From: Paenibacillus xylanexedens
Lineage (GTDB): Bacteria > Bacillota > Bacilli > Paenibacillales > Paenibacillaceae
Direction: 5' to 3'
DNA length: 64,000 bases
NCBI RefSeq assembly: GCF_007680605.1
Contig: NZ_VEIO01000001.1
Span: forward strand, 1,736,001-1,800,000
The position numbers and the translations under genes were made by a program. Each line of letters opens with the position of its first letter. The stretch's first letter is position 1. Positions 8,755 through 17,343 of this stretch are shown here, one piece after another. The notes below the pieces were generated by a model. That model was not told the origin of the DNA. It worked only from the letters and a program-made list of their open reading frames with translations, and searched no databases.

Positions 8755-9702
8755 CTATAATATCTGATTGAGCTTGCTTTCAGGCTCTTCACCATTTTCA
8801 ACACGTTTTATATTCGTTATGAAGAAATCATATCTTTTTTTATGAAATTTCCGACCATCAGGCATTCCTGCTGTATGAGGAGTAAGTATTACATTCTCCA
8901 TATTCCGCAGTTCACTGTCCAGAGGCAGCGGTTCAGATTCAAATACATCCAGGCATGCGCCTGAAATATCCCCGTTTTTTAATGCATCAATCAAGTCTTT
9001 TTCGTTGACAATCCCGCCACGAGAGGTATTGATAAACAGAGACGAATCCTTCATTTTGTTGAAAACCGCTTTGTTGATCAGGTGTTTGGTTTGCTGATTC
9101 AAAGGAATATGTACACTGACGATGTCCGATGTGCTTACAAGAGTATCGATATCCGTCATTGTCACAAAACCGTTCGATTGTACATCGATGTTTCTCGCAT
9201 AAGCCAGTACATTCATGTCAAAAGCCTTACAAAACGCAGCCAGTTTTTTTCCGATAGCACCCAAACCGATAATGCCGATTGTTTTGCCCTGTAATTCACT
9301 ACCTCTATAGTCCAAATGATTTTCATCCATCTTGTTTTTCATGAAGGTATCCAGAAACGGTATGTTTTTATAATACGAAAATATCAGTGCCATGACGTGC
9401 TCGGCCACGGCTTGTGCATTCACTCCTGCAGCATTAGCCACCCAGATCCCAAACTCTGTACAGGCAGGGACATCTACATTATCAAATCCTGCACCGGTCT
9501 GTACCAATTTTAATTTTTTTGCGGTAGAAAGCAGGCTGTGATCCACTTGAATATGTTCAGGGATAATTACATCGCAATCTTCAATATGATCCAGCATCTC
9601 TTTTCCAGGCGGAACAACGACAATGTTCCATTCTTGCGGAAAACATCTTAAAATATTTAATTTTGAGATCTCGCTAAAATAGCCAACAATGAGAATCTTC
9701 AT
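8755..9702 (-). CDS. D-isomer specific 2-hydroxyacid dehydrogenase
   Basis: About 315 residues. The NAD-binding Rossmann motif is GIIGLGAIGKKLA, the catalytic Arg lies in INTSRGGIVNE, the catalytic Glu follows in DVFESEPLP, and the catalytic His lies in TPHTAG. The family reduces 2-keto acids to D-2-hydroxyacids or the reverse (glyoxylate/hydroxypyruvate, phosphoglycerate and others); the exact substrate is unknown. ATG 9702 is chosen because AAAGGTGG sits 9 nt upstream, giving an N-terminus MKILIVGYF. The MerR promoter begins only about 35 bp beyond its stop, so the MerR gene is separately transcribed but could also receive read-through. Confidence 0.9.
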   Translation of the reverse strand: MKILIVGYFSEISKLNILRCFPQEWNIVVVPPGKEMLDHIEDCDVIIPEHIQVDHSLLSTAKKLKLVQTGAGFDNVDVPACTEFGIWVANAAGVNAQAVAEHVMALIFSYYKNIPFLDTFMKNKMDENHLDYRGSELQGKTIGIIGLGAIGKKLAAFCKAFDMNVLAYARNIDVQSNGFVTMTDIDTLVSTSDIVSVHIPLNQQTKHLINKAVFNKMKDSSLFINTSRGGIVNEKDLIDALKNGDISGACLDVFESEPLPLDSELRNMENVILTPHTAGMPDGRKFHKKRYDFFITNIKRVENGEEPESKLNQIL

Positions 9703-9793
9703 TGCTAAACCACCTTTCATATTCTTCTGTGCCTATAAATTATAAAACAACTTTTGGAGCAATGGAAAAGACTTTGCTGATCTCGTTGCTCAA

Positions 9794-9822
9794 TTGACAA
9801 TGATAATTATTATCATTATAAT
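9794..9822 (+). promoter_or_regulatory. Consensus promoter overlapped by a Fur box
   Basis: TTGACA (9794-9799) and TATAAT (9817-9822) with a 17-bp spacer form a perfect sigma-A promoter. The spacer is a perfect 9-1-9 palindrome, AATGATAAT-T-ATTATCATT (9799-9817), matching the Fur box consensus. This predicts strong iron repression of the lipoprotein gene downstream. Confidence 0.93.
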
Positions 9823-9852
9823 GTGTGCATTCTATATATAGGGGGAGAAACG

Positions 9853-10770
9853 TTGTTACATACAAAAAAATACTTCAGGGTTGCTTTACTCCTACTGCTG
9901 ATGAGTACCCTTTTCCTTTCTGGTTGTAGTACAAGTGAAGGTAAAAGTGAAGCAGGGGAAAACACAATTGTTGGAGAGCCCAAAAGGATTGCCGTTTTAA
10001 ATTGGCAGCTTGCTGATTTTCTCTTAGCCCTTGGCATCAAACCTTATGCTATGACAAACTTTATGGGAGAGACGAACCTTGAATATTTAGAGAAGGATGC
10101 ATTAGATGGTGTCATTGATCTTGGAGATAAGCCTAATCTCGAAATACTCTCTCAAATCAATCCGGATTTAATTATCGGTTGGGAAAGCCGAAGAGAAATT
10201 TACGACCAGTTGACCAAAATTGCACCCACAATCCTTACAAACGAAAATGATGATTGGCGCAAATCTTTGCACGAACTCGGAAGCATGCTTGGAAAAAGCA
10301 AGGAAGCCGAGGAATGGTTAGCCCAATATGATCAGAAGGCAACTGCTTCAATGCAACTCCTAACCTCAAAGATTGATCCTGCTGAAACTGTCCTCTATGT
10401 GCGTGTGATGCCCAAGGTACTTCGAATTTATGGCGCAACTCAATCCTTAGGAGCAACGTTATCTAAAGATATAGGTCTACAATATTTACCCCAAACCGAA
10501 TCGATCCAAAATTTTGAAAATACATCAATTGAACAGCTACCTGAGCTAAATCCAGATCATATATTTATTCAGGTTGGGCGCCCTCTGCGTGGCGGAGATC
10601 AAGAAGCTAAAAAGATCTATGAGGAATTAACCCAAAGTTCGATCTGGAACAACATGAAGGCAATGAAGAACAAACAAATTTATACTGTACCTCAATGGAT
10701 CATTAGCGATGCTCCTCATATTAAGGAGAAATCGATTGATCTTGTGTTAGAAAAGCTCGGCATGAACTAA
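9853..10770 (+). CDS. Iron(III)-siderophore ABC transporter substrate-binding lipoprotein
   Basis: About 305 residues of the FepB/FhuD/BtuF-type binding protein family. The lipoprotein signal ends in the lipobox LFLSGC, so the mature protein is anchored outside the membrane. Two lobes are joined by a long helix: RIAVLNWQLADFLLALGIKP begins lobe one, NPDLIIGWE and NPDHIFIQVG mark the lobe sheets. TTG 9853 is the start because the promoter -10 ends at 9822 and GGGGGAG lies just upstream; the apparent longer frame from 9823 would start upstream of the transcript. No permease or ATPase gene is adjacent, so it must share a transporter encoded elsewhere. A Fur box overlaps its promoter. Confidence 0.9.
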   Translation: MLHTKKYFRVALLLLLMSTLFLSGCSTSEGKSEAGENTIVGEPKRIAVLNWQLADFLLALGIKPYAMTNFMGETNLEYLEKDALDGVIDLGDKPNLEILSQINPDLIIGWESRREIYDQLTKIAPTILTNENDDWRKSLHELGSMLGKSKEAEEWLAQYDQKATASMQLLTSKIDPAETVLYVRVMPKVLRIYGATQSLGATLSKDIGLQYLPQTESIQNFENTSIEQLPELNPDHIFIQVGRPLRGGDQEAKKIYEELTQSSIWNNMKAMKNKQIYTVPQWIISDAPHIKEKSIDLVLEKLGMN

Positions 10771-10829
10771 TGATGCAGCTTTTTGCTAGAGAAATGGGTT
10801 ACTCCTCCGCCATCCTTTTTAAATAAATT

Positions 10830-10869
10830 GGGCAAGAAATACAGTCGGATTCCTTTGTATTTCTTGCCC
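10830..10869. terminator. Strong bidirectional-type hairpin
   Basis: GGGCAAGAAATAC (10830-10842) pairs perfectly with 10857-10869, a 13-bp stem with a 14-nt loop. An A/T-rich flank on each side lets it serve both the lipoprotein gene and the convergent gene at 10935-12290. Confidence 0.8.
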
Positions 10870-10934
10870 ATGTCTTTTAGTTTGTCACAGCTTTCAATCT
10901 GTTTTGTAAGCTGCCTGAATGCCAAATACCAAAG

Positions 10935-12290
10935 TTACCGTTGCTTTTTAACAAAAAATCGCCGATCCAAAAAATAACCCACCAACAGTGAGAGCACAAC
11001 AAGGATAACAGGTATTCCAAACGATTCCTTAGAGAAGGGGGCTCCTTCCAGCTTTAAATGGTCTGTGGCACGATATTCGAGACGTTTGGCAGCAAATTTT
11101 GCAGTCATAACATCTTCTTGTTTAGCTAAATCTTCAAATGCCGGGTCCATTGCAAATCTTTCCTGCATATTTTTGTGTAAAAATAACAATTCCGTATTGT
11201 TGTATAATTGTTTCCATACCCTGATGTCCTCCGCGGCTATAGTCTCAGCTTGAGGGCCAACAACGATCATCTTGGATAGTGAGGGAACATCGTTCATCTG
11301 ATAACGCGCAACCAAATTCAAACCATGCTTCGTTACGATCGGTTGATGTTCAAGCGATATCGTTAAAGTCGTTGTTGTTCCAGATGCTCCATAGGTATCA
11401 AAGGCAGCGGACAAATCTAATTCATCAGCACCTGGATATAACAGTACGCCGGCTTTGACCTTATTCCATTGATAGGATTGATTCAAAATATATGTAATGT
11501 CACTCAATCCTGCCGTGAAAGGTTCCATCTTCGGCTCGATTACATAATGGTAGGAAGGATAATGGAGCTCATTCGCTACCTGTTTTGCGGCTGACTCCCC
11601 TAATTGTTGCGAAATGACATAAAGGGTCGCATCCATACCGGATGTAAGGCCTGCTGAAGAGACGATGTTCCCTTGTGGAACGTAACGCTGATCTTTTACC
11701 CAATGGATTTCCGGATAACTTTTAATCAACCGTTGAATATCTCCCCAGTGTGTCGCAGCACTTTTACCGTTTAGCAGTCCCGTATCGGCCAGATTCTCGG
11801 CACCATTGCATATGGATAATAAAATCGTTTTTTCACTGGAATGCTTACGAATCCATTCACGGACAGGAGCGTATTTTTTCTCATCCAGGATCGGCATAAA
11901 AGGGATCACGATAATATCTGGACTTTTACCAAGCATCTGGTCCATATCAGCAAAGGAATAGTGGGGGATGACATCCAATCCTCCGGTTAATGATTTGATC
12001 CCCGAATCTGGTGCAACACTGAATACGTTGTACTTTCCTGTGAGGGCAAACATCTCATATGGGACTAGAAAATCAAAAACTTCCGTTACTTCATTAGACA
12101 GTAAAACAGCTACCGTTGGCTTGTTAGCATCGTATGCAGGTTTCTTTACCTGATCTAATGCAGGAGGATTGCTTTGGTTATACAAGGACATTCCAGCATT
12201 TGTTGTATGAATGAAACCGACTGCACCTGATCCTCCCACGATTAAAATAACGACTAAAACATACATCAAAATGCGTAGCAAAACTTTCAC
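10935..12290 (-). CDS. Membrane-anchored protein with two DJ-1/PfpI-like domains
   Basis: 451 residues. A transmembrane helix lies at each end (about residues 5-27 and 425-443). The first extracytoplasmic domain (about 58-230) is a class I glutamine amidotransferase-like DJ-1/PfpI domain with nucleophile-elbow Cys in LLSICNGAENLA, followed by SAATHWG, as in the AraC-associated PfpI group. The second (about 275-400), beginning KAGVLLYPGADELDLSAAFD, has the same opening strand but no elbow cysteine and looks degenerate. The start is GTG 12290 with AAGGGG upstream. Function is unknown; roles in ligand sensing or stress protection are guesses. It converges with the iron lipoprotein gene. Confidence 0.75.
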   Translation of the reverse strand: MKVLLRILMYVLVVILIVGGSGAVGFIHTTNAGMSLYNQSNPPALDQVKKPAYDANKPTVAVLLSNEVTEVFDFLVPYEMFALTGKYNVFSVAPDSGIKSLTGGLDVIPHYSFADMDQMLGKSPDIIVIPFMPILDEKKYAPVREWIRKHSSEKTILLSICNGAENLADTGLLNGKSAATHWGDIQRLIKSYPEIHWVKDQRYVPQGNIVSSAGLTSGMDATLYVISQQLGESAAKQVANELHYPSYHYVIEPKMEPFTAGLSDITYILNQSYQWNKVKAGVLLYPGADELDLSAAFDTYGASGTTTTLTISLEHQPIVTKHGLNLVARYQMNDVPSLSKMIVVGPQAETIAAEDIRVWKQLYNNTELLFLHKNMQERFAMDPAFEDLAKQEDVMTAKFAAKRLEYRATDHLKLEGAPFSKESFGIPVILVVLSLLVGYFLDRRFFVKKQR

Positions 12291-12687
12291 TTGCCCGTTC
12301 CCCTTCCGACTAAAAAATATTTTACCTCAAGAAATATACCAATTGAGGATCGAATACACACCTGACCAAGGACGGATTGCATCCCTTGGCTGCGGGTGGA
12401 TGAGCTACTAGACTTAAGTCTGTTCTATTTTATGTACAAGACCCGTTAGAGCTATACTCCTAATTTGAATTGATAAATTTTTTTGAAATAGTGACTTTTA
12501 TCTGAAAAGCTCTGAAAAGAAGGAATAGGGACAAACGTTAAAGAAAAGAAACTATTAAGCAACATCGCAATGAAAACGTTAAGAAACAATGGTTAACCTC
12601 CATTTGAGACTCTAGTACAGTTCAAAGGAATGTTCCTAGTACTATTCATTGAAGGTATTATTTAATAGAGGGGGTATTGATATTCAT
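12291..12687. other. Gene-free interval of about 400 bp
   Basis: This divergent intergenic region separates the PfpI-like gene and the DinB gene. It is AT-rich with no convincing open frame or hairpin. I found no promoter clear enough to list. Confidence 0.5.
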
Positions 12688-13215
12688 ATGAATTTCCGTT
12701 TACAAGAAGCTATCGAGATATTGGAACGTACACCGCAAACGCTGAAGCACTTCTTATCCGGTCTTTCAGACGGATGGCTGGGAAGTAATGAAGGGGATGG
12801 AACCTGGAATACAAAAGAAGTAATCGAACATCTCATTGAAGCAGAGAAACATAACTGGATTCCGAGAGTACAATCGATCGTGTTGGACGGGGAGCATCGG
12901 CTGTTTCCTGCTTTTGACCGTTTCTCCCACTTGAAGGAGACATCGGAACGAACCACAGAAGAGGCATTACAGGAATTTAGCAACATCAGAAAGAGAAGTA
13001 TTTCCTCACTCAACGATATCATTCTTTCGTATCCTGATCTGGAGAAAACGGGCTTGCATCCGGAGTTTGGCCTGGTAAAGTTAAGGGAGCTTCTATCTGC
13101 ATGGGTCGTTCATGATTTTACGCATATTGCGCAGATTGTTAGGGTGATGGCGGAGAGATACAGGAATGATGTTGGACCCTGGAGTGCTTATCTCGGCATT
13201 TTAAATAGAAGTTAA
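12688..13215 (+). CDS. DinB-like four-helix protein
   Basis: 175 residues of the DinB/YfiT-like metalloenzyme superfamily. Metal-binding histidines are visible in [12 protein letters not shown] and [11 protein letters not shown], with the usual tryptophan-rich segment [16 protein letters not shown] before the first. Relatives include bacillithiol- or mycothiol-dependent transferases, but the substrate is not predictable. ATG 12688 begins [12 protein letters not shown]; the only plausible ribosome binding site, GAGGGGG at 12668-12674, is 13 nt away, somewhat long. The upstream frame from 12649 has no ribosome binding site. Monocistronic, with a terminator right after it. Confidence 0.85.
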   Translation: MNFRLQEAIEILERTPQTLKHFLSGLSDGWLGSNEGDGTWNTKEVIEHLIEAEKHNWIPRVQSIVLDGEHRLFPAFDRFSHLKETSERTTEEALQEFSNIRKRSISSLNDIILSYPDLEKTGLHPEFGLVKLRELLSAWVVHDFTHIAQIVRVMAERYRNDVGPWSAYLGILNRS

Positions 13216-13231
13216 TTTCATATATCGTGTT

Positions 13232-13258
13232 AAAGTCGCTCATTTAGCGACTTTTTTT
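13232..13258 (+). terminator. Intrinsic terminator
   Basis: AAAGTCGCT and AGCGACTTT form a 9-bp stem with a 5-nt loop, ending in a T-tract. It closes the DinB gene at 12688-13215. Confidence 0.9.
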
Positions 13259-13489
13259 ATGTTGTACACATCACCATTTTAAAAAAATAACGCTGAAGCT
13301 CATTACATAATGAAGTGTCTTCTTTCCCCACAACTCCAAATTGGTACGCAAAAAAATGCTTATAGTGGTACTTAAAACAATCAAAATGTTCATGTTAGCA
13401 TAATCTAACAGCATGCTGCTTAACCGAATATGAATCATAGCTATGATTATCTAACATCAAAGGCTTATGTTGGAATGAAAGGGGAGCAT

Positions 13490-14407
13490 ATGAATGCAAC
13501 AGATCCCGCAACGAACAAAATAGGCAAGGTGCCTTACGTTATTGCGATATTATTCATTTCATTCATGGTTGGCTTATCCGAAATTTTACAACATTCAGAG
13601 ATCATTTTACCAGAGGTTGCGGCGATGGCTATCGCCATGTGGGTATACAGAGAACCAGGGTGGATTAGACATCCCACTGTCATCTTCATTGCACCAACCG
13701 TAACAGCTACGATAGGTCTGGTCATCAATCAGCTCCAGATTCTTTATCCAATCAAGATCGTTCTTACTCTAATGATCATGATGTTGTTTTTAAGATTAAT
13801 ACGCTCGAATCTTGCACCCGCCATTGCAACAGGTCTATTACCACTCGCTATTCATACAGAGGATTGGTCATTTGTGTGGATTGTCCTTGGTTTCACATTG
13901 ACTTTAATGGCCGGAGTTGTTGTGTTTCAGCTTCATAAAAATCTCGCAACCAAGTCGATGATCCAATACAAATACATGGTAATATTCCCAGTAATTTCAA
14001 TATGCTGGCTTAGTATTTGCTGGTTACTGGGTTATGAACAAGTGGCAGTGATTCCGCCTATTTTTGTAGTCCTTTACGAATCGCTCCAAAAGCCAATGTA
14101 CACAGCAAAAATTGTGTTTAAGCAAGCATTTACGCTAACACTATCTGCTGCCGTTGGTGTTCTCATTTTTACGCAGGTGGATTCGCAGGTGCTGGCTGCA
14201 GCCATCAATATGATTGTAGTCGCCCTGATATCCCGCTTTTTTCATGCTCGCATTCCTGCTCTGTACGCTATACCGTTACTAACCTTTATATTTCCCGAAG
14301 AAAAAGTGTGGAGCTTGCCTCTTGTCACGCTTTTTGCAAGTCTGTTTATGTTCAGCTTCGTATTGTTATACAAATATGGGGAAAAGAGGACTCTGAACAA
14401 TAAATAA
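13490..14407 (+). CDS. Polytopic membrane protein of unknown function
   Basis: About 305 residues with roughly nine to ten hydrophobic helices spread along the whole length. GKVPYVIAILFISF is the first and MFSFVLLYKYGEKR the last, followed by a short basic tail. ATG 13490 is chosen because GGGGAG sits just before it; ATG 13430 lacks a ribosome binding site. Conserved-looking features include HSEIILPEVAAMAIAMW in the first loop-helix pair and a central PPIFVVLYESLQKP. I do not assign a family; an HPP-like or other small permease is conceivable. It lies 42 bp upstream of the EamA transporter gene on the same strand, so co-transcription is possible. Confidence 0.7.
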   Translation: MNATDPATNKIGKVPYVIAILFISFMVGLSEILQHSEIILPEVAAMAIAMWVYREPGWIRHPTVIFIAPTVTATIGLVINQLQILYPIKIVLTLMIMMLFLRLIRSNLAPAIATGLLPLAIHTEDWSFVWIVLGFTLTLMAGVVVFQLHKNLATKSMIQYKYMVIFPVISICWLSICWLLGYEQVAVIPPIFVVLYESLQKPMYTAKIVFKQAFTLTLSAAVGVLIFTQVDSQVLAAAINMIVVALISRFFHARIPALYAIPLLTFIFPEEKVWSLPLVTLFASLFMFSFVLLYKYGEKRTLNNK

Positions 14408-14449
14408 TTCGGATACTTGGGCAAAAAGCGAATTTGGGAGGATCAACGT

Positions 14450-15283
14450 ATGGTATTTGGCCTGATTGCAGCACTTTGTTTTGGTTTGTCGGACTTTATG
14501 GTTACCCAGGCCACCAGGAAGGTTCAAACTTTGCCTGCTTTGCTCGGGATTCAGTTCATTGCTTCACTTTTGCTGGGAGGGTATGTACTTACGCAAACAC
14601 CTCATATGGATCAAAACCTAATGGTGTGGTTTGCAATAGCTGGCATCAGTGTCGTCAATTTTGCAGGTACGTTACTGTTATATCGGGCATTTGAAAAGGG
14701 GACTCTATCCATTGTTTCTCCAATCGGCTCGGGATTTGCTGTGGTGACTGCGGTTCTTGCTTTTGTAGGCGGAGAGCGATTGCCCTTCAATTCAATTCTT
14801 GGTGTCATATTGCTCATTATCGGTGTGTTGACGGTAACAAGATCAAGTAAGAGCGTTGGACAACAAGTAACGTTGTCGGGCATACCGGAGGCGATTATCG
14901 CCTCAATCTGCATTGGTTTTTATTTTTGGGCGATCGGATACATCACTCCTCATTTGGGGGTGACTCTTCATGTGCTCGTCACACGGATCATCCAATTTGT
15001 CTGTGCGTTTATACTTCTTCGGGTAAAAAAAATCCAACTCCCGCGCATAGGCCTGTCTACCGGTCTGATTCTGGTTGTAGCCGCGCTACTGGACACAGGA
15101 GCTTTACTCTCTTTTAATATGGGACAAACCGTTGATTATACCACAAGCACAACAGCACTTACGTCATTATATAGTGTCGTTACCATACTTATGGCCGGAT
15201 GGATTCTGAAAGAAAAGCTGACGAAGAGTCAATGGACAGGGATTGGCATTATTCTTCTAGGGGTCATTATCGTCAGCGTCTAG
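14450..15283 (+). CDS. EamA/DMT-superfamily transporter
   Basis: 277 residues arranged as two five-helix EamA repeats, typical of the drug/metabolite transporter superfamily. The first repeat contains YRAFEKGTLSIVSPIGSGFA and the second TSTTALTSLYSVVTILMAGW, the usual positions of the conserved EamA motif. It ends with ILLGVIIVSV. The start ATG 14450 follows GGGAGGATCAACGT; the frame open from 14417 has no ribosome binding site. It probably exports a small metabolite across the plasma membrane, but the substrate is unknown. The NUDIX gene starts 13 bp after its stop, so the two are likely one operon. Confidence 0.88.
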   Translation: MVFGLIAALCFGLSDFMVTQATRKVQTLPALLGIQFIASLLLGGYVLTQTPHMDQNLMVWFAIAGISVVNFAGTLLLYRAFEKGTLSIVSPIGSGFAVVTAVLAFVGGERLPFNSILGVILLIIGVLTVTRSSKSVGQQVTLSGIPEAIIASICIGFYFWAIGYITPHLGVTLHVLVTRIIQFVCAFILLRVKKIQLPRIGLSTGLILVVAALLDTGALLSFNMGQTVDYTTSTTALTSLYSVVTILMAGWILKEKLTKSQWTGIGIILLGVIIVSV

Positions 15284-15296
15284 AGAGGGGTAGAGG

Positions 15297-15722
15297 ATGA
15301 ACCGCGTGCATACCGTCTATTCATTGATTACCGACGCGAATGATTCACATCTATTAATGGTTCAAAACAGAGGCTCAGAAACCTGGTCTCTGCCGGGTGG
15401 TCAAGTTGAACCTCATGAAACGTTGGAACTCGCCGCCATTCGTGAAGTATGTGAAGAAACAGGTTTACAGGTACAGCTCAAAGGAGTCGTAGCCATAAAC
15501 GAGTACAGGAAGAAAGATTGTTCTGAACATGGCATATGTATTACCTTCAAAGCATGTATTGTGAGTGGAGTTGAAACCATTTCAAGACCTGACGAGATCA
15601 GACATATAGCCTGGATTCGTATTGAAGAAGCGGATGCGCTTATGCCATTTTATGAGGAAAGTTTACAAGAAATCGTTCGTAAAAATGTGCAGGTGCCCTA
15701 TTTCGATGAAGGGCTCATCTGA
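15297..15722 (+). CDS. NUDIX hydrolase
   Basis: 141 residues with a textbook Nudix box starting at Gly35 (GQVEPHE) and continuing AAIREVCEETGL, matching GX5EX7REUXEEXGU at every fixed position. This coordinates magnesium for hydrolysis of nucleoside diphosphates linked to another moiety. The rest is a single Nudix fold with no extra domain, so house-cleaning of oxidised nucleotides or a specific NDP-X substrate are both possible. ATG 15297 has AGAGGGG upstream. It follows the EamA gene closely and is closed by a strong terminator. Confidence 0.92.
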   Translation: MNRVHTVYSLITDANDSHLLMVQNRGSETWSLPGGQVEPHETLELAAIREVCEETGLQVQLKGVVAINEYRKKDCSEHGICITFKACIVSGVETISRPDEIRHIAWIRIEEADALMPFYEESLQEIVRKNVQVPYFDEGLI

Positions 15723-15747
15723 TGGCACAAAGAAATGAAACTGAAGT

Positions 15748-15775
15748 AAGGAAGGGCAGGGGCCCTTCCTTTTTT
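15748..15775 (+). terminator. Intrinsic terminator
   Basis: AAGGAAGGGC (15748-15757) pairs perfectly with 15762-15771, loop AGGG, and a T-tract follows. It closes the EamA-NUDIX operon. Confidence 0.95.
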
Positions 15776-15825
15776 ACTTGATAATGTTCGAATAGTCAGT
15801 TGAACTAACATAACAGCTCAAAGTA

Positions 15826-17217
15826 TTAGATAAATTTCGCAAGCACTTGAATCCCATCGGAAATCTGAGTCTCGTTCACATTGCCAAAGCCCATGATAAG
15901 GCTGTCATTATGCTGATCTTTGCGAATAGTATATCGCTCGGCAGGGTAGATCTTGATCTGATGTTCTTCCAGTTCCATTGCAGTCAAAAGATCGGCGTTA
16001 CGTCCTGGCCAAGTTGCGATAAGGTGCAATCCTGCAGCATCACCCGATATCTGGACATTCTCTCCAAATGTATCCTTTAACGCATGAAGCAGGTGATTTC
16101 TCCGTTTATGGTAGATTCGTTTCATTCGTAAAATATGACGTTTCAGATGCCCTTCGTTCATAAATCGGGCCAGTGTTGATTGCGATAAGATAGGAGACTG
16201 CATATCGGCCGTACGTTTGAGCTGTATGATCGAATCAACCAACTCTTGTGGGGCCACAATATAACCGAGCCTTAATGCAGGGAACATATTTTTACTAAAT
16301 GTCCCTACGTAGATTACCCGCTCTGGATCAAGCTCTCGCAAGGCATGAATCGGCATTCCCCCGTAACGAAACTCACTGTCATAATCATCCTCTATAATGT
16401 AAGCTCCTGCGTTTCGAGCGTAGTCCAGCAATTGGAGCCGCCTGCTGATCGACAGAATACTCCCAAACGGAAATTGATGGGACGGCGTTACAAAAATACA
16501 TTTTGGATTCACATCGGTTGGCAGCTTCTCTACACATAGACCATCGGAATCTACGGAGACAGGCACAATCCCGGCACTCGTTTCAGCGAAGATATTATGA
16601 ATGAATGTTGCCGTCGGGTCTTCCATTGCAATCGTTTCACCAGCAGTTAATAAAAGCTTGCCGAGTATCGAAAAAGCCTGCGTTGCGCCAGCGGTCACGA
16701 TAATTTGCGAAGGCAGACAGTGAAGGCCCTTGATATGGAGAAGATGATCACAAATAGCTTGTCGAAGCTCCACATCGCCAGCCAGATCCTCCTGATACCC
16801 GAGCATAGAAGGCGGGAAATTATGGTACACATCGAATGCAACTCTTTTCCACTTTTGGAGAGGAACATGCTCAAGAGCAGGAAAACTGGGACGAAAATCG
16901 ATATAAGATGAACGATCTCCATACATTGGAGAGATATCCTCATCCCTGTAACTCCTATCTTCAGGCTGCAGATGTAACGTTGTGCTTGAGCCAATATCTC
17001 TTACAAAGGTCCCTGAACCTTGTTTACCTTCCAGAAATCCTTCAGCAGTTAGCTGTTCGTATACCTCTACAATAAGGGCGCGTGAAACCCCAAGTTCTTT
17101 GGCCAGCTCCCGAGTGGAGGGGAGGGAGGTCCCTGCTCTGTAAATGCCTTGCATAATTCGATCTCTAATCCACGAGTAGACTTGCCTGGTTTTCGTTTCA
17201 TTACGTCCGGGTTGCAT
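15826..17217 (-). CDS. MocR-type GntR regulator with aminotransferase domain
   Basis: 463 residues. The N-terminal GntR winged helix (about 8-75, including SLPSTRELAKELGVSRALI and GFLEGKQGSGTFV) is fused to a fold-type I aminotransferase-like domain of about 350 residues. The PLP-lysine motif is GTFSKNMFPALRLGY, and the cofactor Asp/Tyr region is IEDDYDSEFRYGG. MocR proteins such as PdxR and GabR use PLP as effector. It is divergent from a CynX-type transporter gene, the most likely target. Its start is ATG 17217 with AAAGGAGA upstream. Whether it senses PLP itself or a PLP-amino-acid adduct cannot be decided. Confidence 0.92.
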   Translation of the reverse strand: MQPGRNETKTRQVYSWIRDRIMQGIYRAGTSLPSTRELAKELGVSRALIVEVYEQLTAEGFLEGKQGSGTFVRDIGSSTTLHLQPEDRSYRDEDISPMYGDRSSYIDFRPSFPALEHVPLQKWKRVAFDVYHNFPPSMLGYQEDLAGDVELRQAICDHLLHIKGLHCLPSQIIVTAGATQAFSILGKLLLTAGETIAMEDPTATFIHNIFAETSAGIVPVSVDSDGLCVEKLPTDVNPKCIFVTPSHQFPFGSILSISRRLQLLDYARNAGAYIIEDDYDSEFRYGGMPIHALRELDPERVIYVGTFSKNMFPALRLGYIVAPQELVDSIIQLKRTADMQSPILSQSTLARFMNEGHLKRHILRMKRIYHKRRNHLLHALKDTFGENVQISGDAAGLHLIATWPGRNADLLTAMELEEHQIKIYPAERYTIRKDQHNDSLIMGFGNVNETQISDGIQVLAKFI

Positions 17218-17265
17218 GAGGGATCTCCTTTCACTCTAAAGTGGTATGGTTAAAATTCGTGAAAA

Positions 17266-17306
17266 ATGGATCTAATGAAGACCAATATATCATGTTAATA
17301 TGGATC
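17266..17306. promoter_or_regulatory. Direct repeat in MocR-MFS divergent region
   Basis: ATGGATC occurs at 17266-17272 and again at 17300-17306, 34 bp apart, about three helical turns. MocR regulators typically recognise spaced direct repeats between the divergent genes. The match is short and binding is inferred. Confidence 0.3.
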
Positions 17307-17343
17307 ATGCCAAATCCAATTCCTATAGAAAGAAGCCATTTGC

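Noticed and set aside
12211..12411. 66-codon plus-strand frame before the DinB gene
   Set aside because: Its first half is antisense to the PfpI-like gene and no ribosome binding site is present.
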